A stretch of DNA of 64,000 nucleotides from Rhodobacterales bacterium HKCCE2091 (lineage in GTDB: Bacteria; Pseudomonadota; Alphaproteobacteria; Rhodobacterales; Rhodobacteraceae): NCBI GenBank assembly GCA_015689685.1, contig WVSL01000001.1:235001-299000 (forward strand), written 5' to 3'. This document shows, one piece after another, positions 43,981-54,375 of the stretch. The notes below the pieces were generated by a model that was not told the origin of the DNA, made no database searches, and saw nothing but the letters and a program-made list of their open reading frames with translations. Position 1 is the stretch's first letter, and each line of letters opens with the position of its first letter. Made by a program: the position numbers and the translations under genes.

Positions 43981-44634
43981 ATGGCACTTCGCATCAACGA
44001 CACCATCCCCGATCTGAAGGTCGAGACCGACACTGGCCCCATCTCGCTGCACGACTGGGTCGGCGACGGGTGGGCGATCCTGTTCTCCCACCCCAAGGAC
44101 TTCACGCCGGTCTGCACGACCGAGTTCGGCGCCGTCGCGCAACTGGCCGATGAGTGGGCCAAGCGCGGGACCAAGGTGCTCGGCGTGTCGGTCGACGGGG
44201 TCGAGGACCACGTGAAGTGGAAGGAGGACATCAAGGCCGTGGGCGGCGCGAACCCGGGCTTCCCGATCGCGGCCGATACCGGGCTGGAGATCTCCAAGGC
44301 CTTCGACATGCTGCCCGCCGAGGCCTACCTGCCCGACGGCCGCACCCCGAACGACACCGCCACCGTGCGCTCGGTCTTCATCATCGGCCCCGACAAGAAG
44401 GTGAAGCTGATGATGACCTACCCGATGAACGTGGGCCGGAACTTCGCCGAGATCCTGCGTGCGCTCGACGGCCTTCAGACCGCGGCGAAGGAGAACGTGG
44501 CGACGCCTGCGAACTGGGTGCCGGGGCAGGACGTGGTCGTGCCGGTCGCGGTGTCCGACGAGGACGCGATCGCGAAGTACGGCTCCATCGACAAGAAGCT
44601 GCCGTACCTGCGCATGGCCAAGCTGCCGGGCTGA
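43981..44634 (+). CDS. 1-Cys peroxiredoxin (Prx6 type)
   Basis: 217 residues. The peroxidatic Cys45 is in DFTPVCTTEFG, and there is no other cysteine, so it is a 1-Cys enzyme needing an external thiol. The C-terminal dimerisation extension (ANWVPGQDVVVPVAVSDEDA) is typical of the Prx6 class. It reduces hydrogen and organic peroxides. GGGAAGGAAGACCGAA precedes the ATG, so longer frames upstream were rejected. A terminator follows. Confidence 0.95.
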   Translation: MALRINDTIPDLKVETDTGPISLHDWVGDGWAILFSHPKDFTPVCTTEFGAVAQLADEWAKRGTKVLGVSVDGVEDHVKWKEDIKAVGGANPGFPIAADTGLEISKAFDMLPAEAYLPDGRTPNDTATVRSVFIIGPDKKVKLMMTYPMNVGRNFAEILRALDGLQTAAKENVATPANWVPGQDVVVPVAVSDEDAIAKYGSIDKKLPYLRMAKLPG

Positions 44635-44658
44635 CACCGGCACGACATCGACGGGACC

Positions 44659-44687
44659 GGGCCGCTCCGCGATGGGGCGGCCCTTTT
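44659..44687 (+). terminator. Rho-independent terminator after the peroxiredoxin gene
   Basis: Stem GGGCCGC / GCGGCCC with an 11-base loop, followed by TTTT. Confidence 0.75.
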
Positions 44688-44725
44688 CGCTTGCGGACCG
44701 GGGCGGCGCGGCGGATCAACGCTGC

Positions 44726-45583
44726 ATGACCGCACGCGACATCACCAACGGCGACGTCACGCTCGCCACCGAGTGCTTCGGCGATCCGTCGGATCCCGCG
44801 GTGGTGCTTGTGATGGGGGCGACCGCGTCGATGCTGTGGTGGCCCGAGCCGCTCGTGCGCGCCATCGCCGGCGACGGGTTCTTCGTGATCCGCTACGACA
44901 ACCGCGACACCGGCCGATCGACCCGCTGGCCGCCGGGGCAGATCGGCTACACGGTCGAGGACATGGCCGGCGACCTGCTGGCGGTGATGGACGGCTACGG
45001 GCTCGGCGCGGCGCATGTGGCGGGCATGTCGCTCGGCGGGCTGATCGCACAGGTGGCGGCGCTGACCGCGCCCGAGCGCGTCCTGTCGCTCAGCCTCATC
45101 GGCGCCGAACCGCTCGGCTGGACCGGGCCGGAGCTGCCGGGGATCACGCCGGAGTTCATGGCGCATTTCGAAACCTTCGCGGAGATCGACTGGTCCGATC
45201 CGGCGTCGGTCGCGGATTTCATGCTGGACGGTGCGCGGCTGTCGGCAGGATCGGGGGGCTTCGACGAGACGGCCGAGAGGCGCCGGATCGAGGCCGAGAT
45301 CGCGCGCAGCGGCGACATGCGAAGCGCCTTCAACCACGGGATGCTGACGCTTCGCGCCGACTGGTCGGATTGCCTCGACCGGCTCGATCAGCCAGTGCTG
45401 ATCCTGCACGGCGCGGACGATCCGATCGCCCCGCGCGAGAACCTCGACGCCTTCGCCGAAAGCCTGCCCCATGTGCGGATCGTGGTCCTGGAGGGGGTCG
45501 GGCATGAACTGCCCGACCGTGCCCTGGCGACGCTGGCGGAGCAGGTCACCGGGTTCGTCCGCGAGGTTCACGGCGCCATCTAG
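44726..45583 (+). CDS. Alpha/beta hydrolase
   Basis: 285 residues. Nucleophile elbow GMSLGG (Ser102), acid in LHGADDPIAP, and His in VGHELP make a complete Ser-Asp-His triad; the oxyanion region is VMGATASMLWW. Several such proteins are named after 3-oxoadipate enol-lactonase or streptothricin hydrolase, but no substrate can be assigned. It ends in a hairpin shared with the convergent L,D-transpeptidase gene. Confidence 0.88.
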   Translation: MTARDITNGDVTLATECFGDPSDPAVVLVMGATASMLWWPEPLVRAIAGDGFFVIRYDNRDTGRSTRWPPGQIGYTVEDMAGDLLAVMDGYGLGAAHVAGMSLGGLIAQVAALTAPERVLSLSLIGAEPLGWTGPELPGITPEFMAHFETFAEIDWSDPASVADFMLDGARLSAGSGGFDETAERRRIEAEIARSGDMRSAFNHGMLTLRADWSDCLDRLDQPVLILHGADDPIAPRENLDAFAESLPHVRIVVLEGVGHELPDRALATLAEQVTGFVREVHGAI

Positions 45584-45589
45584 GCGCCG
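45571..45589. terminator. Hairpin between convergent genes
   Basis: CGGCGCC-ATCTA-GGCGCCG, a 7-bp perfect stem with the hydrolase TAG stop starting in its loop. It has no T-run on either strand. Confidence 0.42.
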
Positions 45590-45595
45590 CTTGCC

Positions 45596-46222
45596 TCAGA
45601 CGTAGCCGTAGCGCGGCGCGTGCAGGTGGACGACCGTTCCGATCGGCGTGGAATTGTAGAGCTCGATCACGTGCGCGTTCACGAGCCGGACACATCCCGA
45701 CGACGCGGCGGTGCCGATCGACCAGGGCTGCGGCGTGCCGTGAACCCGGAGATAGCTGTCGCGGCCGCCACGGTAGAGATACATCGCCCGCGCCCCGAGC
45801 GGGTTGTCCGGGCCGCCCGGCACGCCACCGGCGAACTGGGCGTAGAGATGCGGCTCGCGCGCGATCATGTTCGCGGTCGGCGTCCAGGACGGCCACTCGA
45901 CCTTGCGCTGGATGGTGTAGACGCCCGGGCTTTGCAGGCCCGACCGGCCCACGGCAACGCCGTAGCGCATCGCCGTGCCGCCTTCCTGGATGTGGTAGAT
46001 GTACTTGGCCACCGGATCGACGTGCAGATCGCCCACGCTGAGACCCGGGCGGTGTTCGACGACCGTGGGCATGAAGCGCGGATGGATACCCCAGGGGTTG
46101 TCCCCCATCGGGTCGGGCCGCACGACGTCGGCATCGAACCCGACCGCATCCTGGGCCTGGACGATACCCGTCGACGCGAAGAGCGCGGCGGAGGTGGCGA
46201 CGAAATGTCGGCGAGTGAGCAT
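45596..46222 (-). CDS. Periplasmic L,D-transpeptidase (YkuD family)
   Basis: 208 residues. The signal peptide starts MLTRRHFVATSAALFAS, with an Arg-Arg pair that could use Tat. The YkuD catalytic motif is HGTPQPW...SSGCVRLVNAHV, with the nucleophile Cys in SGCVR. Such enzymes form 3-3 peptidoglycan cross-links or attach proteins to the wall. A TTATCCACA nonamer lies 27 bases before the ATG on the coding strand. Confidence 0.92.
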   Translation of the reverse strand: MLTRRHFVATSAALFASTGIVQAQDAVGFDADVVRPDPMGDNPWGIHPRFMPTVVEHRPGLSVGDLHVDPVAKYIYHIQEGGTAMRYGVAVGRSGLQSPGVYTIQRKVEWPSWTPTANMIAREPHLYAQFAGGVPGGPDNPLGARAMYLYRGGRDSYLRVHGTPQPWSIGTAASSGCVRLVNAHVIELYNSTPIGTVVHLHAPRYGYV

Positions 46223-46248
46223 GGCAGTTTCCGGGGCAAGTGGCAGCT

Positions 46249-46257
46249 TGTGGATAA
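46249..46257 (-). promoter_or_regulatory. DnaA-box-like nonamer
   Basis: TTATCCACA on the minus strand matches the strict DnaA box. Only one perfect copy was noticed here, so it may be chance or a DnaA-regulated promoter; it is not evidence of an origin. Confidence 0.25.
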
Positions 46258-46344
46258 GTTAATGGTAGCGACTCGGGCGATTAGGCAAGGGTTCAGGGGG
46301 TCACAAATAGGTCAGCGATGATTCCGCAACACTTTCTTGGTGTC

Positions 46345-46362
46345 TTGATACCTTGTTATCAA
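46345..46362. promoter_or_regulatory. TTGATA-N6-TATCAA palindrome
   Basis: A perfect 6-base-arm inverted repeat just before the 84-residue protein gene, in an AT-rich patch unlike its surroundings. It is a candidate operator for the ribbon-helix-helix-like product. The spacing (TTGAT-N8-ATCAA) rules out a standard FNR box, which has N4. Confidence 0.45.
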
Positions 46363-46379
46363 TGTGCCATTCTGGGCGC

Positions 46380-46634
46380 ATGGTGCAGATAGAACGTGTC
46401 CAGACCGGTCTCAGGATCGAGAAACGTCTGCTGAAGGTCCTGAAGGGCCTGGCGGAGCATCTCGACATCTCGGTGGCCGAACTGATCGAGGCGATGGCGC
46501 TTCATGCCTTCGAGGGCCGCGCCCCGTTCAGCGACGCGACCCGCGCCAAGATCGAACAACTGAAATCGGTCTACGATCTTGACCTGACCGCCGCCGACAG
46601 CCACGGGCTGGACGAAGCGGGGCCGGGCCGGTGA
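46380..46634 (+). CDS. Small ribbon-helix-helix-like protein (84 aa)
   Basis: MVQIERVQTGLRIEKRLLKVLKGLAEHLDISVAELIEA can be read as a short beta strand and two helices, the pattern of CopG/MetJ-type DNA-binding proteins, followed by a charged tail. ATG at 46380 is used; an ATG at 46362 inside the palindrome is an alternative. Its stop overlaps the next gene's start as GTGA. No family name is certain; the DNA-binding reading is inference. Confidence 0.6.
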   Translation: MVQIERVQTGLRIEKRLLKVLKGLAEHLDISVAELIEAMALHAFEGRAPFSDATRAKIEQLKSVYDLDLTAADSHGLDEAGPGR

Positions 46635-47020
46635 CGGATTACGCGGCGATGCTCGCGGCGCTGGAAGACGGCAGCTTCCGCCCTGCCCGCTTCGGCCACG
46701 AGGCGCATGTCGGGCTCGGCTTCCAGGCGCTGAAGACCCACGGTTTCCTGCGCGGGATGGCGGTCTTCTCCGATGGCCTGAGGGCGGCGGCGGAGCGTCT
46801 CGGCCTGACGACGAAGTTCAACGCCACGGTGACCATCGCCTTTCTCAGCCTGATCGCGGAACGGATGGCGGAGGCGCCCGACGCGGACGCGGACGCCTTC
46901 ATCGCGCGCAACCCCGACCTGCTTTCGCCCGATGTCCTGTCGCGGTTCTATTCGCCCGCGCGGCTGTCGTCGCCGCTCGCCCGGAGCGTGTTCCTCATGC
47001 CGGATCGCGTTGGCTCCTGA
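46631..47020 (+). CDS. Conserved hypothetical protein (129 aa), coupled to the preceding gene
   Basis: GTG start overlapping the upstream stop (GTGA). The pattern FGHEAHVGLGFQALKTHGF followed by TKFNATVTIAFLSLIAERM resembles a family of small helical proteins I know only as hypothetical, with a conserved FHHxxHxxLAW-type motif and a second helix with xxFLxLIAERM. The two His residues may bind a metal. Function unknown; the tight coupling suggests it works with the 84-residue protein. Confidence 0.68.
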   Translation: MTDYAAMLAALEDGSFRPARFGHEAHVGLGFQALKTHGFLRGMAVFSDGLRAAAERLGLTTKFNATVTIAFLSLIAERMAEAPDADADAFIARNPDLLSPDVLSRFYSPARLSSPLARSVFLMPDRVGS

Positions 47021-47127
47021 CCCTTCGGTGCGCGTGTGCAGGCAAGCCATGCGTTCGCTGCATTGGTAATCCGGCGAACGGAACACAGGTTGTCGGGGTA
47101 CACGTCGATCACTGACGGGAGACCCCC

Positions 47128-48258
47128 ATGCCCCAGAACTCCAGCCTGTTCGAGCCGCTGAGCCTCGGCGGGCTCACCCTCCCCAACCGCATCCTCATGG
47201 CCCCGCTGACCCGGTCCCGGTCGATCGAGGACGGCCACCTGCAGACCCCGCTTCACGCGGAGTACTACGGCCAGCGCGCCGGGGCCGGCCTCATCGTCAG
47301 CGAGGCCACGCAGATCAGCTCCGAAGGACAGGGCTACGCCTGGACGCCCGGCACCTACACCGATGACCAGGCCCGGTCCTGGCGGCAGGTGACGGACGCG
47401 GTCCATGCGAAGGGCGGCCGCATCTTCGCGCAGCTCTGGCACGTCGGCGCGATCAGCCACCCGGTGTTCCACGACGGCGCGGCGCCGGTGTCGTCGAGCG
47501 CCTGGACGCCGAAGGGCCAGGCCTTCGTCGGCGACCTTCACCCGGAAGGTCCGACGGTGCCCTACGTCGCGGCGCGCGCACTGGAAACCGACGAGATCCC
47601 GCGCCTGCTCGACGACTACCGGAACGCCGCGCGGGCGGCGCTCGATGCCCGGTTCGACGGGGTCGAGCTGCACGCCGCCAACGGGTACCTGATCGACCAG
47701 TTCCTGCGATCGTCCGTCAACACGCGCGACGACCTCTACGGCGGCAGCGTGGAGAACCGGGTGCGGCTGCTGACCGAGGCGCTGTCGGCGCTGCTCGACG
47801 TCCTGCCGGCGGAGAAGGTCGGCGTCCGGCTCTCGCCCACGGGCGGCCCCGGCGGCAGCAGCGATGCCGACCCGCACGAAACCTACACCGCCGCGGCACG
47901 GGCGCTCGCGTGCCACGGCCTCGCCTACCTGCACGTTATCCGGCCGAACACCCACCAGGGCAATGTCGGCGACACCAAGGACGTTGAGCGGATCATGACC
48001 GGGATGCGCGACGCCTTCGACGGCGTCTTCGTCGCCAACGGCGGCTTCACGCCCGGGGAAGCGGCGGCATGGGTCGCGGAAGGCCGCGCGGACGCCATCG
48101 CCTTCGGCCGCCTGTTCCTCGCCAACCCCGACCTGCCCGAACGCATCGCGCAGGACGGGCCGTACAACGAGGCGGACAAGTCGACGTTCTACGGCGGCGG
48201 GGCGAAGGGATACACCGACTACCCCGGGCTGACGGCGGAGGAGAAGGCGGCGGCCTGA
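47128..48258 (+). CDS. Old Yellow Enzyme family alkene reductase (NADH:flavin oxidoreductase)
   Basis: 376 residues, a TIM-barrel FMN enzyme. The N-terminal LGGLTLPNRILMAPLTRSRS and IVSEATQISSEGQGY bind FMN, and VELHAANGYLIDQFLR has the His-x2-Asn pair that positions the enone or nitro substrate. It reduces activated C=C bonds or nitroesters with NAD(P)H. The C-terminal ADAIAFGRLFLANPDLPER and YPG motif complete the family pattern. GACGGGAGACCCCC precedes the ATG. Confidence 0.94.
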   Translation: MPQNSSLFEPLSLGGLTLPNRILMAPLTRSRSIEDGHLQTPLHAEYYGQRAGAGLIVSEATQISSEGQGYAWTPGTYTDDQARSWRQVTDAVHAKGGRIFAQLWHVGAISHPVFHDGAAPVSSSAWTPKGQAFVGDLHPEGPTVPYVAARALETDEIPRLLDDYRNAARAALDARFDGVELHAANGYLIDQFLRSSVNTRDDLYGGSVENRVRLLTEALSALLDVLPAEKVGVRLSPTGGPGGSSDADPHETYTAAARALACHGLAYLHVIRPNTHQGNVGDTKDVERIMTGMRDAFDGVFVANGGFTPGEAAAWVAEGRADAIAFGRLFLANPDLPERIAQDGPYNEADKSTFYGGGAKGYTDYPGLTAEEKAAA

Positions 48259-48309
48259 CGAGGCCCCGGCCGGACAGCGCCGCGAGGTCCATCGCCTGAG
48301 ACGAACAAG

Positions 48310-48337
48310 AAAGGCCCCGGCAATCGCCGGGGCCTTT
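48310..48337. terminator. Bidirectional rho-independent terminator
   Basis: Perfect 12-bp stem AAAGGCCCCGGC / GCCGGGGCCTTT with an AATC loop, between the convergent Old Yellow Enzyme gene and pnp. Confidence 0.88.
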
Positions 48338-48363
48338 CGCGTTTCACGGCAGTCGGGCGGACC

Positions 48364-50496
<2,133 letters not shown>

Positions 50497-50788
50497 TCAG
50501 CGTTTCCTGTGAGGGCCTGTCTCGGCGGTCCGAGTGCCCATGTCTATGGCGGCCCCATTGCCGCCGACCCCTATCCTGTGCATCACGCCGGGGTCCGTGC
50601 GTCACGTCTCAGATGGCGGGGCGATACACCAGATCGGGCCGGATTGAAACACGGCATTTGACGCGGGGGCTGGATCACCGGCGGGCCGGTTCGGGGCCCA
50701 GTCCGTCCGGCAGATCAACGGGATGCGCGTCGAGGAAGGCCGGAGGAGAGGAAAGGGAGCGACGGCCCCCTTCCCGGGATCCTGCGGC
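50497..50788. other. Leader region upstream of pnp
   Basis: 292 bases between the PEBP-like gene and pnp, both on the minus strand. It should contain the pnp promoter and 5' leader, which in other bacteria is processed by RNase III. I see no clean hairpin, promoter pair or small gene that I would defend. Confidence 0.4.
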
Positions 50789-51199
50789 TCAGTGCGGGTA
50801 ACGGCGTTCCGCGTAGGCGGTGCCGAGCACCTGGTTGCCGTTCCGCGCGGTCACGATCCACTGGTAGGTGTGCGAGCCATGCGGCGGACACGGGCCGCGA
50901 TAGGTGAAGATGCCCGGCCGCAGCGTCCCGCCCTGGGACATGCGCAGGGTCGCGCCGCCGTGGTTGTAGCCCGGCGCGTCGAGATCGACCATCCGGAACT
51001 CCACCCGGTCGGTGCCGTAGGGCAGACCGTAGATGGTGAAGCGCGGGCTCGGCACCTCGGACGGGTAGCCGCTGGTGCAGTGCGGGATGTTGCCCCATTC
51101 GAACTGGACGGAGAACCCGTGATGCGCGTCGGCATGGGCGCCGGTGGCGAGAAGGAAGGGAAGAAGGCAGAGGGCGAGGCGCTGAAGCAGACGTGTCAT
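50789..51199 (-). CDS. Secreted PEBP-like (YbhB/YbcL/Raf-kinase-inhibitor) family protein
   Basis: 136 residues with a signal peptide (MTRLLQRLALCLLPFLLATGAHA). Family motifs are MVDLDAP (DPDAP equivalent) and YRGPCPPHGSHTYQW (the GPCPPxGxHxY anion-binding loop). The protein is somewhat short and lacks a long N-terminal strand region. Bacterial members have no fixed function; a ligand-binding periplasmic role is likely. AAGGATTGTTTGTC precedes the ATG at 51199. Confidence 0.82.
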   Translation of the reverse strand: MTRLLQRLALCLLPFLLATGAHADAHHGFSVQFEWGNIPHCTSGYPSEVPSPRFTIYGLPYGTDRVEFRMVDLDAPGYNHGGATLRMSQGGTLRPGIFTYRGPCPPHGSHTYQWIVTARNGNQVLGTAYAERRYPH

Positions 51200-51325
51200 G
51201 ACAAACAATCCTTGGTCTTGAACGAAACTTGAGGAAAATCGTGGCGGTCCTCGGGTCGAGCTTACACCGTATCCCCCGAAAGTCGCGGTAAATTCTTGGT
51301 TCACGCCGGGGTGATCCCCGCCGCG

Positions 51326-51871
51326 CTACCACACTGCCCAGTGCTGGTCGGCGAAGGCGTGACCGATGAAATGCACGAAGGCCATGCCGTAGACCGCGGC
51401 GAAGGCCACCGTCAGCGCGCGCGTCCACCACTGACCGCTGCGCCGCCAGATCACCACGATGCAGGCCGCGAACAGCAGGCCTTCGAGCGTGCCGAAAACC
51501 CTGCCGTGGTGCGCCTCGTCCCAGAAGCTGACCGGGCTCTCGAACCGCCAGTCGAGCGGCCAGAAGTGCCGGTGCGCGTCGCCTGCGTGCAGCGGCAGGT
51601 CGAACGCGATGTGCAGGAGCGCCGCGAGCGACAGCAGCAGGAGCCAGCGCGGCCCCGCCTGCCACGCGACCAGCGCCGCAGCGGCGTAGAGAAAGACGGA
51701 ATTGAACGCGTCCGCCAGCACGATCAGGCCCGCGTTGCCGCGCAGGAAATGTTCCGCGAACAGGAACGCGTCGGGCAGGAGACCCCCGGCGAGGATCGCG
51801 GCGACCTCTCCCGCCCGCGCCCGTCGGCCGAGTACGGCGAGGCCGAGCGCCATGTGTGCGGGCGTGTTCAT
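51326..51871 (-). CDS. Polytopic membrane protein (DUF457/YdjM-like, putative metal-dependent)
   Basis: 181 residues, about five transmembrane helices. MNTPAHMALGLAVLGRR at the N-terminus and LLHIAFDLPLHAGDAHRHFWPL in the middle carry conserved His/Asp residues of the type seen in membrane-bound putative metal hydrolases. Homologues are sometimes labelled cobalamin biosynthesis CobQ, which is not supported. No operon partner is evident; GNAT lies 66 bases upstream on the same strand. Confidence 0.75.
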   Translation of the reverse strand: MNTPAHMALGLAVLGRRARAGEVAAILAGGLLPDAFLFAEHFLRGNAGLIVLADAFNSVFLYAAAALVAWQAGPRWLLLLSLAALLHIAFDLPLHAGDAHRHFWPLDWRFESPVSFWDEAHHGRVFGTLEGLLFAACIVVIWRRSGQWWTRALTVAFAAVYGMAFVHFIGHAFADQHWAVW

Positions 51872-51937
51872 CGCGGGTCAGTGTGTCGGCGCGGGCTTGG
51901 CATCGCAACTACCGATCCGGCCGGGCGGTCGCGGCTG

Positions 51938-52513
51938 TCAGGCCGGATCGAACACCGCGACGTGGTCGCCGTAGAGCGTTTCGCCCCGCGCGCCGAGCCG
52001 GGCACAGAGCCGCACCATCGAAACATTGCTGGCGCGGGTATAGAGCACGAGCGGCAGGTGTTCGTGTTCGCAGACACCGCGGATCGCCCGCCGCACCAGG
52101 CGTTCGCCCAGACCCGCGCGCTGCCACGGCCCGAGCACGGACACCGCCAGTTCCCGGCACGGAAGCCCGCCGAGATCTGAGACCGCGATCTCGGCCACCG
52201 CGACGAGGCGGCCGCCGGACCGGATGCCAAGCACGCGGGACGTATCCCAATCGAGGTCGCTGTAGCGGCGTTCCAGCGTCTCGCGCGCGGCGACGGAATT
52301 GAACCGCGCGCCGCGGTCGGACGGGTCGAGCGCCATGTAGTGATCGACAAGGTCAGTCGCGTCGCGCGCGTCGAGGCGCAGGACCGGCTGGACCGCGACG
52401 GACGCGCGCCGCCACGCCGCGCGAAGCCCCGCCAGGGGGTGCTGGCCGCGAAGGCGCGACAGTGCCGGAACGCTGACACTCGGAAATCTGGGGCGCGAGA
52501 GAACCTGCGGCAT
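51938..52513 (-). CDS. GNAT family N-acetyltransferase
   Basis: 191 residues. The acetyl-CoA loop is VLGPWQRAGLGERLVRRAIRG (Q/R-x2-G-x-G/A), preceded by VAVAEIAVSDL and followed by the conserved beta-5 LPLVLYTRASNVSMVRLCARLGA. Substrate unknown. An N-terminal 35-residue basic extension (MPQVLSRPRF) is extra. GGTGGAGACCGATC precedes the ATG. A perfect 18-bp palindrome lies about 45 bases upstream. Confidence 0.85.
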   Translation of the reverse strand: MPQVLSRPRFPSVSVPALSRLRGQHPLAGLRAAWRRASVAVQPVLRLDARDATDLVDHYMALDPSDRGARFNSVAARETLERRYSDLDWDTSRVLGIRSGGRLVAVAEIAVSDLGGLPCRELAVSVLGPWQRAGLGERLVRRAIRGVCEHEHLPLVLYTRASNVSMVRLCARLGARGETLYGDHVAVFDPA

Positions 52514-52556
52514 GATCGGTCTCCACCGTACGGTTCCTCCCTTGCGCGGAGACATG

Positions 52557-52574
52557 ATGCTGCACGTGCAGCAT
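52557..52574. promoter_or_regulatory. Perfect 18-bp palindrome upstream of the GNAT gene
   Basis: ATGCTGCACGTGCAGCAT is fully symmetric with no spacer. It lies 44 bases from the GNAT start codon within a 230-base gap that otherwise shows no gene. Length and symmetry suggest an operator bound by a dimer. Confidence 0.5.
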
Positions 52575-52743
52575 GGCAAGGTCGCGGCGGTCATGGCAGC
52601 CATGCCGGAACCGGGATTCATCGGGACCGGACCGCGCCTTCTCTGGTGCCGGCATTCGATTTCAATGGCTTGCGAAGTGCGGCGACCCGGTACCGCCCTT
52701 CAGCCTGCGCGACCGATGACGTTGCGTCCGGGGGACGGCATCG

Positions 52744-53670
52744 TCAGACCGGCAGCCCCACGATGGCGAAGGCCAGCGGCAGAACGGCCAGCGACAGCAC
52801 CACCTGCCAGGTCATGATGTCGGCGTAGAGCCCGGAATCCCCGCCCATCTCGCGCGCGATGACGTAGCCATTGGCCGCCGTCGGTACCGCGAAGACGAGC
52901 GCCGCGATCAGGATTTCGAACCGGTCGAGCCCGACCATCCAGCCCAGGACCGCCGCCAGCGCCATCAACAGCACCGGGCGCGCCGCGATCCCGAGCACGA
53001 GCGGCGCCGACACGCTCGACAGGCGGCGAAGCGAGACGCCGCCGCCCACCGCCAGCAGCGCGACGCCGAGCGCGGCGCGGCCGACGAGGTCGAGCGTGTC
53101 CATCGGCCAACCTTCTAGCGGCACGGGAAGCCGGTTCAGCACGAGGCCGATGACGCAGCCGATGACGATCGGGTTCTTCGCGATTGCCAGCAGCATCATC
53201 CGCACCGACACGGCCGCGCTGCCATGCGCGACAAGGATCACGATGTTGGCGATGTTGATGAGCGGGATCGACAGCGCCATGATGAGCGCCAGGATCGTCA
53301 CCCCGGCGTCGCCGAGGTAAAGCTCCGCCGCCGCGAGCGCCATGAACCCGTTCCAACGGGTGGCGACGGCGAACAGCGTGGTGAAGGCGGGGTCTCCGAC
53401 GCCGGCCCGCCGCAACGGGCCGCGCAGGGCGACGACCAGCGCGGCGACCAGCCCGAGCGAGCCCATGATGACCGCCACCAGTGGAATGACCCCGCCGAAG
53501 GACAGGTCGGCCGGGGCGATGGCCTCCACGATGGCGACGGGAAAGAGCACCCGGTAGCACAGGAGGTTGATCGCGCTCCAGCCATCGGCGGGCACCACAC
53601 CGGTGCGGCGCAGGGCGTAGCCCGCCGCGATCGCGAGGAAGATCGGCAGTACGGTGTAGAAAATCGGCAT
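52744..53670 (-). CDS. AEC family transporter (auxin efflux carrier-like)
   Basis: 308 residues with about ten transmembrane helices in the AEC/BART fold. The opening FYTVLPIFLAIAAGYALRRTG and the middle AIAKNPIVIGCVIGLVLNRLPVPL are characteristic, as is the C-terminal FAVPTAANGYVIAREMGGD. Members export or import organic acids such as malate or malonate; the substrate here is unknown. The gene sits between rpsO and pnp and has no evident partner. Confidence 0.9.
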   Translation of the reverse strand: MPIFYTVLPIFLAIAAGYALRRTGVVPADGWSAINLLCYRVLFPVAIVEAIAPADLSFGGVIPLVAVIMGSLGLVAALVVALRGPLRRAGVGDPAFTTLFAVATRWNGFMALAAAELYLGDAGVTILALIMALSIPLINIANIVILVAHGSAAVSVRMMLLAIAKNPIVIGCVIGLVLNRLPVPLEGWPMDTLDLVGRAALGVALLAVGGGVSLRRLSSVSAPLVLGIAARPVLLMALAAVLGWMVGLDRFEILIAALVFAVPTAANGYVIAREMGGDSGLYADIMTWQVVLSLAVLPLAFAIVGLPV

Positions 53671-53739
53671 CGGGGCACAGGTTCCGGCCCCAGTCGTGGC
53701 ACCGCGACGGCCGCGCCGCAAGTCAATGCCGCATTGCAG

Positions 53740-53769
53740 AAAAAGAAAGGGGCCGCGCGTGGCGGCCCC
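53740..53769 (-). terminator. Rho-independent terminator after rpsO
   Basis: Read on the minus strand, GGGGCCGC-CACGC-GCGGCCCC is followed by TTTCTTTTTCTG. It ends the rpsO transcript 28 bases beyond the stop codon and shows that rpsO is not co-transcribed with pnp by default. Confidence 0.82.
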
Positions 53770-53796
53770 GGTCGTCGGGTCAGGCCCCTGCCCGGA

Positions 53797-54066
53797 TCAG
53801 CGGCGCAGGCCGAGACGCTCGATCAGCGACTGGTAGCGGCTTTCGTCGGTGGCCTTGAGGTAGTCCAGCATCTTCCGGCGCTGCGCGACCAGTTTCAGCA
53901 GGCCGCGGCGCGAGTGGTTGTCCTTCGCGTGGACCTTGAAGTGCTCGGTCAGGGTCGCGATTCGCGACGACAGGATGGCGACCTGGACTTCGGGCGAACC
54001 GGTGTCGCCGTCCTTGGTCGCGTATTCCTTGACCACGCGGGCCTTTTCTTCGGCAGTGATCGACAT
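53797..54066 (-). CDS. rpsO: 30S ribosomal protein S15
   Basis: 89 residues, full length: [33 protein letters not shown], the [30 protein letters not shown] core and ERLGLRR end. It binds 16S rRNA in the central domain. AACAGGAGACCCCG precedes the ATG. The gene lies between truB (upstream side) and pnp (downstream side) but is separated from both by insertions. Confidence 0.98.
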   Translation of the reverse strand: MSITAEEKARVVKEYATKDGDTGSPEVQVAILSSRIATLTEHFKVHAKDNHSRRGLLKLVAQRRKMLDYLKATDESRYQSLIERLGLRR

Positions 54067-54375
54067 CGGGGTCTCCTGTTCTGAAGGGTGATGGCGCAAG
54101 CCGGGATGTCGTCCAGCAGGGCCCGTGGAGTTCGGATCGCAGGCGTATAGGGGCAAAGCCCCCGGATGAAAAGCCCCGACGCGCCGGGCTTCGCGGGATT
54201 TGAGGCAAACCCGGCGGTTCCGGCCCCGCGGCATTCAGACTTCGGAAACCGGACCGGGCGAACCTGCCGCTTGCCGACCCCGCGACACGCCACGTCGTGC
54301 GGCCCGGTCGTTGTCAGAAGGCACGCGCGGCGGCGTATCCGGCCGCGTCCAGGAAACGACGATCGGGGGTCTGTC
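54067..54375. other. Divergent intergenic region between rpsO and the RTX gene
   Basis: 309 bases without a supported gene. On the minus side it holds the rpsO leader, a GGGGCAAAGCCCC inverted repeat at about 54150-54162, and a weak promoter pair at 54144-54172. On the plus side it must hold the promoter of the RTX-like gene, where I see nothing clear. Confidence 0.5.
54144..54172 (-). promoter_or_regulatory. Possible rpsO promoter
   Basis: On the minus strand TTTTCA (54172-54167) and TATACG (54149-54144) are 17 bases apart, about 78 bases before the rpsO start codon. The -35 element is poor. Confidence 0.35.

Noticed and set aside
46345..46362. FNR-type box
   Set aside because: The half-sites TTGAT and ATCAA are eight bases apart; FNR/FnrL sites need four.
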